Assembly (NCBI RefSeq): GCF_022539665.2
Contig: NW_026712465.1
Location: 1-25,000, forward strand
Direction of reading: 5' to 3'
From: Daphnia carinata
Taxonomy: Eukaryota > Arthropoda > Branchiopoda > Diplostraca > Daphniidae
Length of the DNA: 25,000 nt
This document shows positions 9,662 to 18,294 of the stretch, one piece after another. The notes under the pieces were generated by a model that was not told the DNA's origin, searched no databases, and saw only the letters and a list, made by a program, of their open reading frames with translations. How positions within the stretch are numbered: the first letter of the stretch is position 1; each line of letters starts with the position of its first letter. Made by a program: the position numbers and the translations under genes.

Positions 9662-9798
9662 CTTAGCTTACTTACGTGTGTTGCGCCGAAAAGTGCCAGC
9701 GCGACACATGTACATTCATTCCGTTTTTTTTCGTGTATACTCAGATAGCAAAGTCGGACCTGAGAAAAGCAACCAAATAGCAGCGCCTATTATTGCAT
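9662..9798 (+). repeat. Dispersed repeat, copy 1
   Basis: Starts cttagcttacttac and ends aaatagcagcgcctattattgca. Copy 2 at 10663-10757 shares both ends plus acattcattcc, the T-run and gtatac.ctca.ata. The two copies lie about 1 kb apart in direct orientation. They differ by indels; copy 1 has an extra ~20 bases with gtgttgcgccgaaaagtgcc. They could be termini of an unidentified element or two copies of a short interspersed repeat. Confidence 0.6.
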
Positions 9799-10635
9799 GA
9801 TTCAGTTGAGGGAATAGGCTAATGCTTTTATTATTAACACAAGTGAATTGGTTTTTTATATTGAAGCAGTAAGCTGCCAGTTTCAAAGCGCCAGTGACAA
9901 AAAGAAGTGGGGTTGAGGAACAGGGAGTTAGTAACGTAGTAGGACATAAAGACTGAAAACCGAGAAGGACGCTTGACAAAAGTTGCATGACTTCTGTTTT
10001 GAAATATGGCATCGGGTAATTGGCAACACTGGTTGTTTCCAAGAAATAAAAAGTGAATGAAAGGTTTGAAGAATAAAGTTGGCTTGGCGGTTGTAATCGT
10101 ATGTGTTGTACTAAGTAACTTAAATTGAATTTAAAAAATGTTATAGAAAGCTTCATGATGTCTTAGTTTGATTTTGTCAAAATTGTGACTTAGAGAGAGC
10201 AGGAGAATGCAATTTTATTTTTGACCTTGTTTCTTTTTTTTAACAATCTTCGTTGCTGTTGTAAAATATAAATGAGTGACAAAGCTATACATGTTCGAGT
10301 GGTACGTTTCATTTTTGCCTCGTAATCTCGTATTGGGTGTTAACATTTGAATTATATTTTTGCAGGCAGTGAGAATACGGCCTTAACTGCCTAAAGAGAT
10401 AATAGAGGAATCCCAAATTTTATTACTAGCGTGCTGAATCAACCACCCATAGTACCCACAAACAACTGCCCTCAAATCATTTTTTGGTCTTATTTTATTG
10501 ATTATTATATTTCCTTTATAACACCATAACTAATTTTGTAAAGGAATTTATAGTTTAAAAGTTATTTACGTTTTCTCATTCCCCTTTCTCAATTTCTGTG
10601 TAGTTTTTGTTCTAGTTTAGGTTACACCCACTTGT

Positions 10636-10757
10636 CACTGCTATTTGGTTGCTATGCTCAGCCTTAGCTTACTTACATTCATTCCTGTTTTTTGTATACA
10701 CTCACATAGGGACTGAGGCTGAGAATAGCACTCAAATAGCAGCGCCTATTATTGCAG
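10636..10757 (+). repeat. Dispersed repeat, copy 2, with palindromic arms
   Basis: Arms 10636-10662 (ctgctatttggttgctatgctcag) and about 10718-10745 (ctgagaatagcactcaaatagcag) are inverted repeats with three or so mismatches, so this copy can fold into a stem with a ~55-base loop. The right arm is followed by cgcctattattgca, shared with copy 1. Confidence 0.6.
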
Positions 10758-11812
10758 AAAGTGGGCGCGATATAGTTATCTAATATTGAAAAATTGTTGC
10801 ACTCCGTCTATATACTCGACCTAATAGATATAACGAAGAAAAAAAGTGTTTTCGAAAAACTTTTTTCGTTTGTTTATGAAAATTCTTCACATTTTAACAT
10901 TAGAAAATTAATAGCTCTATCATCAACTTTTAATTTCATATAAATCTATGCCTTATGAACTTACAGTCATCTCAATAATAATTATTTTAATTCCGTATAA
11001 TACTAAAGGTAGGACTTTACGCCGTATACTTTTCCTGGAACTGTCAAGGTAGCTGAACAGGGTAGTTACCCACCACTCATGGTACCATAAAGATGCGACA
11101 GAGGCGTCGCTAGATGCAATGTCGGATACGACCACAATTTGTGTTGTGGGAGTCACGAACAAGCATCAGTTAATTAAAAAACATAATTGTTTAACTAAGT
11201 ATAAATACAATGAAAATAAATGCGAAAAATAGTTTCCAAATATAAAAATAGTAAATCCAAAGGCGCGTGAAAAGTATCTCAAATAATGATTCTAGTTCAA
11301 ATTAACTGGTACCAATGACCAAACTTATTTTAGCAAGTGCTCTTTTTAGCAAGTTTCTACACTGTTGCTTACGTATCTCAAACGGTCACTGTTACCAGAG
11401 AATCAAGTGTACCAAGCGTGCAAAGAAAGGTTAGCGACTAATATTTCATGCGTAAATATTGCTAATCATTTCGGGAATAACGTTAATATCATTCTAAATA
11501 ATTCCGCCCAAGAGGAAAAGCAAGGACAAGATAGTCTAATTTAGACGAGATCGAAGTTTGGCCGTCTTGCGTTAAACTGGTAAATTTCAAAACTTCCTCG
11601 ATCACTGTAGGAAATGGAAGAACTGTTTGCAACAGGTGGACAATTTTTCAATCTAAGAAAAATTTAATGTGCTATGGATACAGAAACGCAGTGTTGTTAG
11701 CAAGAACGAGAACCAAGAGGTGCCAACGCTCCCAGAAGTATTTAATTACTTAAACCAATTCCAAACATAGAACAACCCAGATAATGGAAACCAGAAGACC
11801 AGACCACCCAAA

Positions 11813-12153
11813 ACCACCAGAACTGAGGAAGAAACGGCTGAAAATGCAATTGGTCCAAAAAGGTGGAAGTGAAACTTGTTTTCGTTAATCGTTAAAAACG
11901 TGAATTCAATGGTCTCACTGTTTGTTGCGGATTCTAAACAGAAGAGCAACCAGGGGTTTCTAGGTCCGGAAGGCCCGTGCCTTCGTCAACCACCAGAACT
12001 GAGGAAAAAACGGCTGAAAATGCAGTTGGTCCAAAAAGGTGGAAGTGAAACTTGTTTTCGTTAATCGTTAAAAACGTGAATTTAATTGTCTCACTGTTTG
12101 TTGCGGATTCTAAACAGAAGAGCAACCAGGGGTTTCTAGGTCCGGAAGGCCCG
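11813..12153 (+). repeat. Tandem duplication, unit 176 bp, about 1.9 copies
   Basis: accaccagaactgagg at 11813 recurs at 11989, and ggaaggcccg at 11968 recurs at 12144, both 176 bases apart. The copies differ by only a handful of substitutions, so the duplication is recent. Overlapping short frames on both strands reflect the duplication rather than genes. Confidence 0.85.
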
Positions 12154-12514
12154 CCATTTTCTCTTGACGAAAGCAGACGTCTTTTTTGTAAGTGCCGACA
12201 ATTCAAATAAAAGAACTAGTGAAATCTCTTAGTGTTTTTGCTCCCTACCAACGTATTCTAAAGGTATCAAGTATTAAGTTAAGCTAATCTAATTCAAAAC
12301 TTCCCCTCAAGGTATAGAATCCGTTACATGGTCCTTCGAAACCATTTGAATCGACGAAATCGCCCTTAGACGTTTAAGCTGCTTGAGTATTACACTCACA
12401 CACGTGTTCAACAAGAAACACGTGTTAAGGAAATTTTTTGGCCACTATCTTAAACTACTGTAAGGGTTTAAGCCTTTCTTTTACAATAACTAACAACCAT
12501 TTCATTCCCCACAG

Positions 12515-13216
12515 CCATTTTTCAAGATATCTTGCCATGAACACAGAATACTTGCCACTCACTTGGGTGATACCCAAAGGGTTAACGTAAATTAAGTTTA
12601 GATTTACATTTAAACCCGTCACTAACCTTTCTTACAGTATTTAATTAAGATTAGAAGGCTTGGGTATTTTCATGCGCAAGAAAAGTTTGGGGAACGTCCT
12701 GCACCTCTTCACCCCACTCCTACTAGGGAATATCAACCTCTACCCCCTGGAGTGTCAATAGATGACAAGCTTGACTACTACGAAAGGGGCTTCTACGCAG
12801 TAGCAAGCCGATATCTGCCAAGAGTTGACGCCATTGGAGTCACAAACATTCAGTCAAACACCGACCGGGCAAGATATCTAGAGGCGCTCAAACCACGCCA
12901 TCTACGCTAACCAGAACCTGTAGTTCCAGAAGGAAACATTTATCCGGATATCCGCCTTCCATCAGGACCTTTGGTACATCCAACACCAACCTTTGGTCCA
13001 AAGTTCCACCTAAAGCCGACAAGAAGATTCCATCCGTCACGAGGTCCTGCGTCTCAACCAACGTACCCCAAACGGCAGGTCAGAAACGTCGCCGTTGCCA
13101 ACTTTTTTTCTGACAAAACTGGTGTACCAGAAGAAAAGAAACAAAAAGTCAAGGTACAAATTGAAGATCGCAAAGAAGGCCAGGTGGTGACGTTGAAAAA
13201 GAAAGAACCTGAATGA
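12515..13216 (+). pseudogene. Hypothetical host gene fragment, two candidate exons with one in-frame stop
   Basis: Candidate exon 1 is 12515-12586, after the acceptor ttcattccccacag. Candidate intron 12587-12637 (51 bp) has donor gtaaat, branch-like cactaac and acceptor tttcttacag. Exon 2 runs 12638-13216 in the same phase, so the frame continues across the junction. The predicted protein reads ...EHRILATHLGDTQRVN in exon 1 and, in exon 2, a region with PLPPGVSIDDKLDYYERGFY, a Pro/His-rich part and a Lys/Glu-rich tail ending EPE. One in-frame TAA (12907-12909) interrupts exon 2. The composition and splice signals look like a real coding gene rather than chance. I do not recognise the family; no function is assigned. 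It could alternatively belong to the 5' part of the BEL element. Confidence 0.4.
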
Positions 13217-13539
13217 GAGTACGTACTCCAAATTTTGGAAGGTGACTACTAAGGAGCTACTAAGGAAGAAGAGGAAACTACTTGAAGACAATTAAGAAGT
13301 CTTTTGCTTCATGTTTTAATTTTGATGGTTGTTTAATCAAGAAGATTTTTGTGATAGGAGAAAGGACAGCTAGTCTTTGTTGTAAAACTGGTGCGATATC
13401 GCAAAATACAATCCTTTCGTTTTCCCTACCTAAATCCATTTTCGTGTTGCTTTCTCAGAAAGAAAACTCGCCTTGGGATATCCCACAATAATTGTTTTTC
13501 AGATTCATTTTTCAGATAGAATTGTAACTCAACAAGAAG
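13217..13539. other. Leader upstream of BEL gag; LTR not identified
   Basis: No gene. The BEL 5' LTR and primer-binding site should lie here or further left, but I could not define a TG...CA block with a tRNA-complementary site, and the 3' LTR is outside the window for comparison. Confidence 0.4.
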
Positions 13540-14491
13540 ATGGCTACCAAGAAATCATTCACGCAGGCAGCCATCGTACTAACAATTGATGTTTTAGAAA
13601 AAGAGCTGCAGAAGGACCTGAAAAATTATGACGAAGCATGCGAAGAAGACAGGTTACGAGAAGCTGAGATGTCCTTTGAATAATGAGACTGGAAAAGAAC
13701 TACCAGACTCTCATCCCTATTTTAGAAGATGAAACTCAGGAAAAGTATCTTCAACAACATGAAGACTTCATCAATAGGTTCCAGAAAATGAACATTGATT
13801 GGAGGAGAAGAAGACCAGCTGAGAGCAGACGAAGCCCTCAACAATGAGAACCTGTACTTCAAATCACTGCGCAGAGTGAAGAGGAGAGATCTCCAACTAC
13901 GAACGTTGCTCCGGCAATAAACGCACTTACTTCGCAACCTACTCCAAACGCTATGAGTATAGCACATCTGCTACCCAGGATCGAAATTACCAAATTCGAC
14001 GGTGATCTACACAAATGGAGGGATTGGTGGGCGATTTTTCGCACACTTATCCACGAAAACCAATCCATGAGGCCCATTCAAAAATTTAGCAGATTGAAAC
14101 TTCACATAATGGACGAAGCTGCTGGTGCGATTTCGTACTTGGATCTAAGTGAAGAAATTACACCAAGGCGATAGAAATTCTAAATGGGAAATACAACAAA
14201 CCGAGATCGGTGAAAGCTGACCATTATATTGCCATTACAGAACTAAGAAAAGTAGAACGTTAAGAGGACCACAAACCCTTACGACAACTACACGACAAGG
14301 CAATGGGCCATGCTTTGAATCTCGGCAACCTAGAACAGCCTACAGCTCAAAATGAAGCCATTATGGAGATCATCACAAGAAAACTGTCAATTGAGCTAAT
14401 ATCAAGATGGCACGGAGAGACCAGACTGTCACAGATACCATTGAAAGATTTCTTTATTTTCATCGATTCGATAGCTGAAGACTGGGAATAT
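13540..14491 (+). pseudogene. BEL/Pao gag, 5' portion, broken
   Basis: ATG at 13540 (atggctaccaag) starts a helical, charged N-terminus that stops at 13681-13683; a new ATG at 13684 continues similar sequence in another frame to about 13846. The segment 13953-14174 contains LLPRIEITKFDGDLHKWRDW and PIQKFSRLKLH, the hallmark of the BEL/Pao gag domain annotated as DUF1759. A frameshift near 14165 moves coding to another frame, and 14303-14491 continues with a helical part ending at the Gypsy insertion after DWEY. At least three breaks make it a pseudogene. Function when intact: structural capsid protein. Confidence 0.85.
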
Positions 14492-14578
14492 TGTAGCAGT
14501 ATGTTGTATTGACGGTTCACAAGACTAAGACTGAGGCCTGATATACGACCACGGGGGACTATATAAGGGGGAAAACAC

Positions 14579-14586
14579 TGACGTCA
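14579..14586. promoter_or_regulatory. Full CRE palindrome TGACGTCA in the LTR
   Basis: The 8-base consensus for CREB/ATF-type bZIP factors is present in this LTR and at 23399-23406 in the other. Function is inference; the site itself is directly visible and conserved in both copies. Confidence 0.5.
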
Positions 14587-14625
14587 CACGTCCGGGTAGC
14601 ATTGCATACTAACCGGATCACATAA

Positions 14626-14644
14626 CGTGGTCATTGACCACGTG
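14626..14644. promoter_or_regulatory. Nuclear-receptor-type inverted repeat (IR1) in the LTR
   Basis: acgtggtca-t-tgaccacgt is an inverted repeat with 9-base arms and a 1-base spacer, containing GGTCA N TGACC. This is the core geometry of ecdysone-receptor/USP response elements, although the outermost bases are T and A rather than the preferred purine and pyrimidine. The right arm overlaps an E-box CACGTG at the LTR end. The same sequence is at 23446-23464 in the other LTR. Confidence 0.4.
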
Positions 14645-14647
14645 ACA

Positions 14648-14657
14648 TCCCCCTCTA
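14648..14657 (-). promoter_or_regulatory. Polypurine tract next to the Gypsy 3' LTR
   Basis: On the minus strand the sequence tagaggggga ends exactly at the first LTR base (tgtcacg), which is where the plus-strand primer of an LTR retroelement is expected. Confidence 0.8.
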
Positions 14658-14752
14658 GCTGCATTCGTCCCCGAATGCATTACTAAAAAACAAACAACAC
14701 AAACAAAAGGTATAAACCGAAAGAAAACCGGGGACACTGCTACATGGTACAG

Positions 14753-14774
14753 GCCACATGACACCCCCCCCCCT
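14753..14774 (-). repeat. Degenerate second copy of the purine tract and LTR edge
   Basis: On the plus strand ccacatgacaccccccccccct repeats the arrangement of the real LTR edge ccacgtgacatccccctct, about 115 bases away. Read on the minus strand it is a purine tract followed by a tgtcatgtgg LTR-like start. It looks like a relic of an earlier LTR boundary. Confidence 0.5.
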
Positions 14775-14791
14775 CCACAAAAAAATCATCC

Positions 14792-17202
14792 TCATGCCAG
14801 ATGCTCAAAGGACGACTCCAGCTTGCGCAGTGTCGTCAAGCAAGCCTCTTCATGCGCTGCCATACGATTGTCTATTTCCGTAAGGCAATGCATGGTACTC
14901 CACCGCCGCACGCGTCGCTTCTCAGCTTCTTCCTCGACGAACTCCTCCACCATCCGTAGGCGTTCCCGAAGGTCAGCCATATTAACGTCTCCTTTTCTCC
15001 CTCGGCACCACTGGATACTGCACACAGCCACACTGACCATAAACAACGCTGCTCCCACACCCCATAGCTCGAATGGATATTTATGATGTTCCGCTGCTCG
15101 TTTTTCCCTCTCCGAGTCGTCTACTTCCAAAGCACGAATAGTTTTACCAAAACTAGCTGCGTTCGTCAGACTGCCGCCGATCCGTTTCAAGGACGCCTCT
15201 AATGAAGCCTGCAGCGATGAGTTCGTAGATTTCCCGCTCGTCATGCTTCCTTGTTGTTGGGCGTCTGTAGCTACAGCCCAGTTTACCTCTTTTAGACGTG
15301 GCACAAAGTCGTTCCCCTTCCTAGTGGATGATAACGAGTGTTGCCTACTGGCCTGCAAAATCCACTCATCAGTTTGAATGGAGCAACCGTGTGGGATTTC
15401 GACAATGCCGACCAACGGCAGCTCTGCTCTCGAAGAATCCCTCGAATCTGTCTGTTGGGGACACTCCATTACAAGAGAGCGTAGATTATTCATTGATACT
15501 GCCCATCTCCGGTGGCCCAGGTAAATGGCTTCAGGTCCTCTCCATTCTACTACAACATGATCGCACTCCGTCTTCTTTTTGTCAGTATCCTGCAGGAACA
15601 GCGCCATCACACAAGTCTTCTTAAAATTTTTCCGGTTGATAGCTTTACTGGGCGGACATACCGAGCTTGCCCTTCCCTGGCAAGAGCGTACCTCGGTTTC
15701 CGTCAGTTCAATAAATGTTTGCCGATCCCGCCCTACCACCAGAAATGCGGGAATGGGTGCGTAATGAAGACCCGCGTTACCTGCAGCACTAAATACTGGC
15801 AACACAAATGTTCGATATAACTCAAATGTCTTAGTAATCTCAATTATTGGCAGATGAATGAATAGCCGAAGCCCGTTTGTTGTTGCCGCTACGACGACCC
15901 GGGCTTCCTGGTATGCCCTCCACAGGTCACCGTTCTGCAAAGCAGATGTTAGTGCCCAACCCATCGCCAAAGAAGCTCGAATTTCTTTAAGAACCGATCG
16001 CAGTTGAGTAGGTGGGAAAAGTTCCGGGGGTAGGTTGCCGGTTGCCAACAGGGCGAGACCAATGCCGATGTCCTCCAATGCCATGCTGGCCCAGTCTAGA
16101 ACTTTCTGAGCAGCTCGAAAGGCTTCATCCACCCTCGTCGTCATAATCACTTGACTCTCTAGGGCGTTCACGGCACTCACCACATTCTGTCTCCATTTGT
16201 TGAATTCCTTCTCCAGTGATTGGTGCGCTCTGTCCAGCTGCTGCATGGCCAGTACATGTTCCTCGAGTTCTCGTAATGTCTCATTCACTAACGTTGCTTG
16301 ATGAGCCACCGCACCTACTATCCCCGACGTTTCTCCTCCCAAGGCTTGCAGCTGACCATTAAGTTCTTCTAGATCTTGACTTGTCGCCACCCCAAACAGC
16401 CATTGCAGTGCGGTACCGCCGACGTCGATAATACCTCTCTTGGCCCTCCTGGGCCCTCCGGCCACCGCCTCCCGCAGCGTGTCGTACCGTTCACGTACAA
16501 GTCCAAATAGCTCCAACCCGTCCGTCGCCCTTTCCACCATCTGCGCCCGTAACCGTGCACTCCATTTCGTTTCCTCCGTCTGCGATTCTTTCTTCTTGGC
16601 CGAGTCGGTGAACCAAAGGTGCAGTTTGTTCAGGGCGTTTTCTATGGGTCCGAACGAGACATCGGTCACTACTACCCACTCCGAGTCACTAAAGAAGACC
16701 TCCCCTTGTAATTGGAATATTACTCCATCCCTCACGAAAGCCTCTTGGGAATGTCCTTGACTGGGTTGTACCCCCATCAGCGGTCCCAGTAGTCCTAGCA
16801 GAAGGAGAAGAGCCCCCACTGCCGCCTGCGGCATTTGTCCGTATCGTACCAGTGGCATCCGGGCTCGTGTCGATCGACGCACCTGATCTTCAACCCTTTC
16901 ACTTCGAGCTTCTTGCACCTCCTCGTCCCGGGGTATAGTCTCTCTAGTTTCGGCCTCTCTGACAAATTTTTTCATTTTCACCACGTGCACCAGTTCTGTC
17001 TGTCGACCACTTGGTCTCTTTACTTCGTAATTTAATGCCGACGCCCGGTGTACCACCACGAATGGTCCTAGCCACCGGTGAAGTAACTTTTCGGCTCTCC
17101 CCACCTTCCGGAACGGCTTGTACACCAATACTTCTTCCCCTGGGCTGAATTCCGGTGTAGCTCTCCGAGTTGCGTCATAGTACCGCTTCTGCCGTTCTTG
17201 TA
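14792..17202 (-). CDS. env: Integrase C-terminal module fused in frame to Env (F-protein-like)
   Basis: One 807-codon frame (17215-14792); its first codons belong to the inserted fold-back element. Residues ~5-85 are the integrase C-terminal GPY/F-type module (FSPGEEVLVY, WLGPFVVV, VVKMKKF). From Met120 or Met128 a Leu-rich hydrophobic segment (about 131-148) looks like the Env signal peptide. RRAKR at 256-260 is a furin-like site followed at once by GIIDVGGTALQWLFGVATSQ, the fusion-peptide layout of baculovirus F proteins and errantivirus Env. A helical heptad-rich region (about 285-345), Cys residues in the 510-620 part, a transmembrane segment (about 717-735) and a charged ~70-residue tail follow. 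No stop separates the integrase module from Env; Env is probably made from a spliced mRNA. This frame itself is open throughout. Confidence 0.9.
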
Positions 17203-17530
17203 CAGTATCCTGCATAAAAAGAAGAACACCCGATTTTTTTTAAAAAGCCATCTATGGGTAAAAAATATGAATTGTTTACCTTTTTTAAATTGGTTCGGCC
17301 TGTGTTTGGCCAAAAACGCAAAAAGTAGGGAAGGGTAGTTTTAAGTCCAGACACCTTTTGCTAATGCCTCAGGTGTTACGAAAAATGTCTGGAAAAAGTA
17401 GTCTAGTCTTTTTTTGTTAGGCCCCCAACCCCCATGCCCCAGGCTAAGATGAAAAATATTTAATGAAAAAAGTATCATCCTCAGTCGCAGACGTTATTCA
17501 ACAACAACTTTAAAGCGCGGGAAAAATTTC

Positions 17531-17602
17531 GTCTCTTATCGGGTTTGAACCGCTGCAATCCGTATCGGAATCCGATCCTATCCCACTAAGCTATTACTTT
17601 TT
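17531..17602 (-). repeat. tRNA-like sequence in left arm of the fold-back element
   Basis: On the minus strand, A-box-like tagcttagtggga (17581-17593) and B-box ggttcaaaccc (17541-17551) are spaced as in a tRNA gene. The 3' side ends gataagagac. The anticodon region does not fold cleanly, so it is tRNA-derived rather than a functional tRNA. Confidence 0.6.
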
Positions 17603-17690
17603 CTCATTATAGTCTATACTTTTGCTTATAAAAAGATATGGAGGATGAATACAAAAAAAGCAGTGCTATATGCTGTCGATCTAATTAGGC

Positions 17691-17755
17691 ATTATGGGGC
17701 GTAAGCGGTGAGTATCGGCTTGTGACGCGGGAGATCGGTGTTCAAGACTTTACAT
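17691..17755 (+). repeat. tRNA-like sequence in the centre of the fold-back element
   Basis: ggggcgtaagcggtgagta (A-box-like, about 17696-17714) and ggtgttcaagact (B-box-like, about 17737-17749) are separated as in tRNA-derived SINE heads. It differs in sequence from the two arm copies, so it has a separate origin. Confidence 0.5.
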
Positions 17756-17891
17756 ACTAAATTACTTTTATACATCATGTCGTTCTGAAGCATCGTTTGT
17801 AAATAATATAACTTACAAATAGTAAAAAATTTTCCCCTTCAACCTCCATGAAATAAACGAATATATAGGTATTGATAAGACAACATCTTGA

Positions 17892-17962
17892 GAAATTGTA
17901 GCTCAGTGGTAGAGGTTCGTATTCAGACACGGATAGTAGTGGTTCAATCCCGATAAGAGACC
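17892..17962 (+). repeat. tRNA-like sequence in right arm of the fold-back element
   Basis: A box tagctcagtggta (17899-17911) and B box ggttcaatccc (17941-17951) are close to consensus, and the 3' end reads gataagagacca. A ttcgt/acgga stem is possible but the loop has eight bases, and the D-stem pairs imperfectly. It is best read as a tRNA-derived Pol III promoter, transcribing outward from the element centre. Confidence 0.65.
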
Positions 17963-18294
17963 AAATTTTTTCCGCGCTGTAAAGTCGCTGTTGAACAAAG
18001 TGGGTGACTAAGGATGATATTTTTTTCATTAGATATTTTTCATCTTAGCCTGGGGCATGAGGGTTGGGGGTCTAACAAAAAAAGACTAGACTCTACTTTT
18101 TCCAGACATTTTTTTCGTAACACCTGAGGCATTAGCAAAAGGTGTCTGGACTTAAAACTACCCTTCCCAACTTATAGCGTTTTTGCGCCAAACCCGCCCT
18201 AACTTATTTAAAAAAGGTCAATAATTAATATATTTTGCCCATAGATGGCTTTTAAAAATAAAATCGGGTGTTCTTCTTTTTATGCAGGATACTG

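Larger units (their letters stand above)
9561..12513. other. No supportable gene; repeats only
   Basis: AT-rich stretch. The longest open frame (9716-10156 minus, 146 codons) overlaps a dispersed repeat, has low-complexity hydrophobic composition and no recognisable motif. I do not call it. Apart from the repeat pair at about 9662 and 10640, the palindrome at 10636-10745 and the 176-bp tandem duplication at 11813-12153, nothing stands out. Confidence 0.5.
14492..14647 (-). repeat. Gypsy 3' LTR (left copy)
   Basis: 156 bases, 4 differences (all transitions) from the other copy, all within the first ~50 bases on the plus strand. Contains ctatataagggg, a TGACGTCA palindrome and a GGTCATTGACC inverted repeat. 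Confidence 0.95.
17203..18294. mobile_element. 1.09-kb fold-back element with long inverted arms carrying tRNA-like sequences
   Basis: The plus strand from 17203 and the reverse complement from 18294 start identically (cagtatcctgcataaaaag, continuing aagaacacccgat) and stay similar for about 390-400 bases, through ttttaagtccagacacctttt and a block ending in ggctaagatgaaaaatat. Both ends abut TA (17201-17202 and 18295-18296) within gtac, so a TA target duplication is the simplest reading, gtac the alternative. The element interrupts the Gypsy integrase gene between its catalytic core and C-terminal module; coding similarity resumes exactly at the far edge. There is no transposase frame. The ~280-base centre is unrelated to the arms. 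Confidence 0.85.

Noticed and set aside
9716..10156. 146-codon minus-strand open frame as a gene
   Set aside because: Overlaps dispersed repeat copy 1, hydrophobic and Ser/Leu-rich composition, no family resemblance, no splice or start context.
14492..14647. TATA box for Gypsy transcription (ctatataagggg)
   Set aside because: The best TATA-like match is on the plus strand, opposite to the element's coding direction. The minus-strand reading is only a partial match, so I do not assign it as the promoter.
17531..17962. Functional tRNA genes in the fold-back element
   Set aside because: A and B boxes are good, but D-stem and anticodon stem-loops do not fold to canonical lengths. The copies are better explained as tRNA-derived promoters.
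17204..18293. Two independent inverted SINE insertions
   Set aside because: Both arms end at mirrored, identical positions and share a single target duplication around the whole unit. Two insertions would each have their own.
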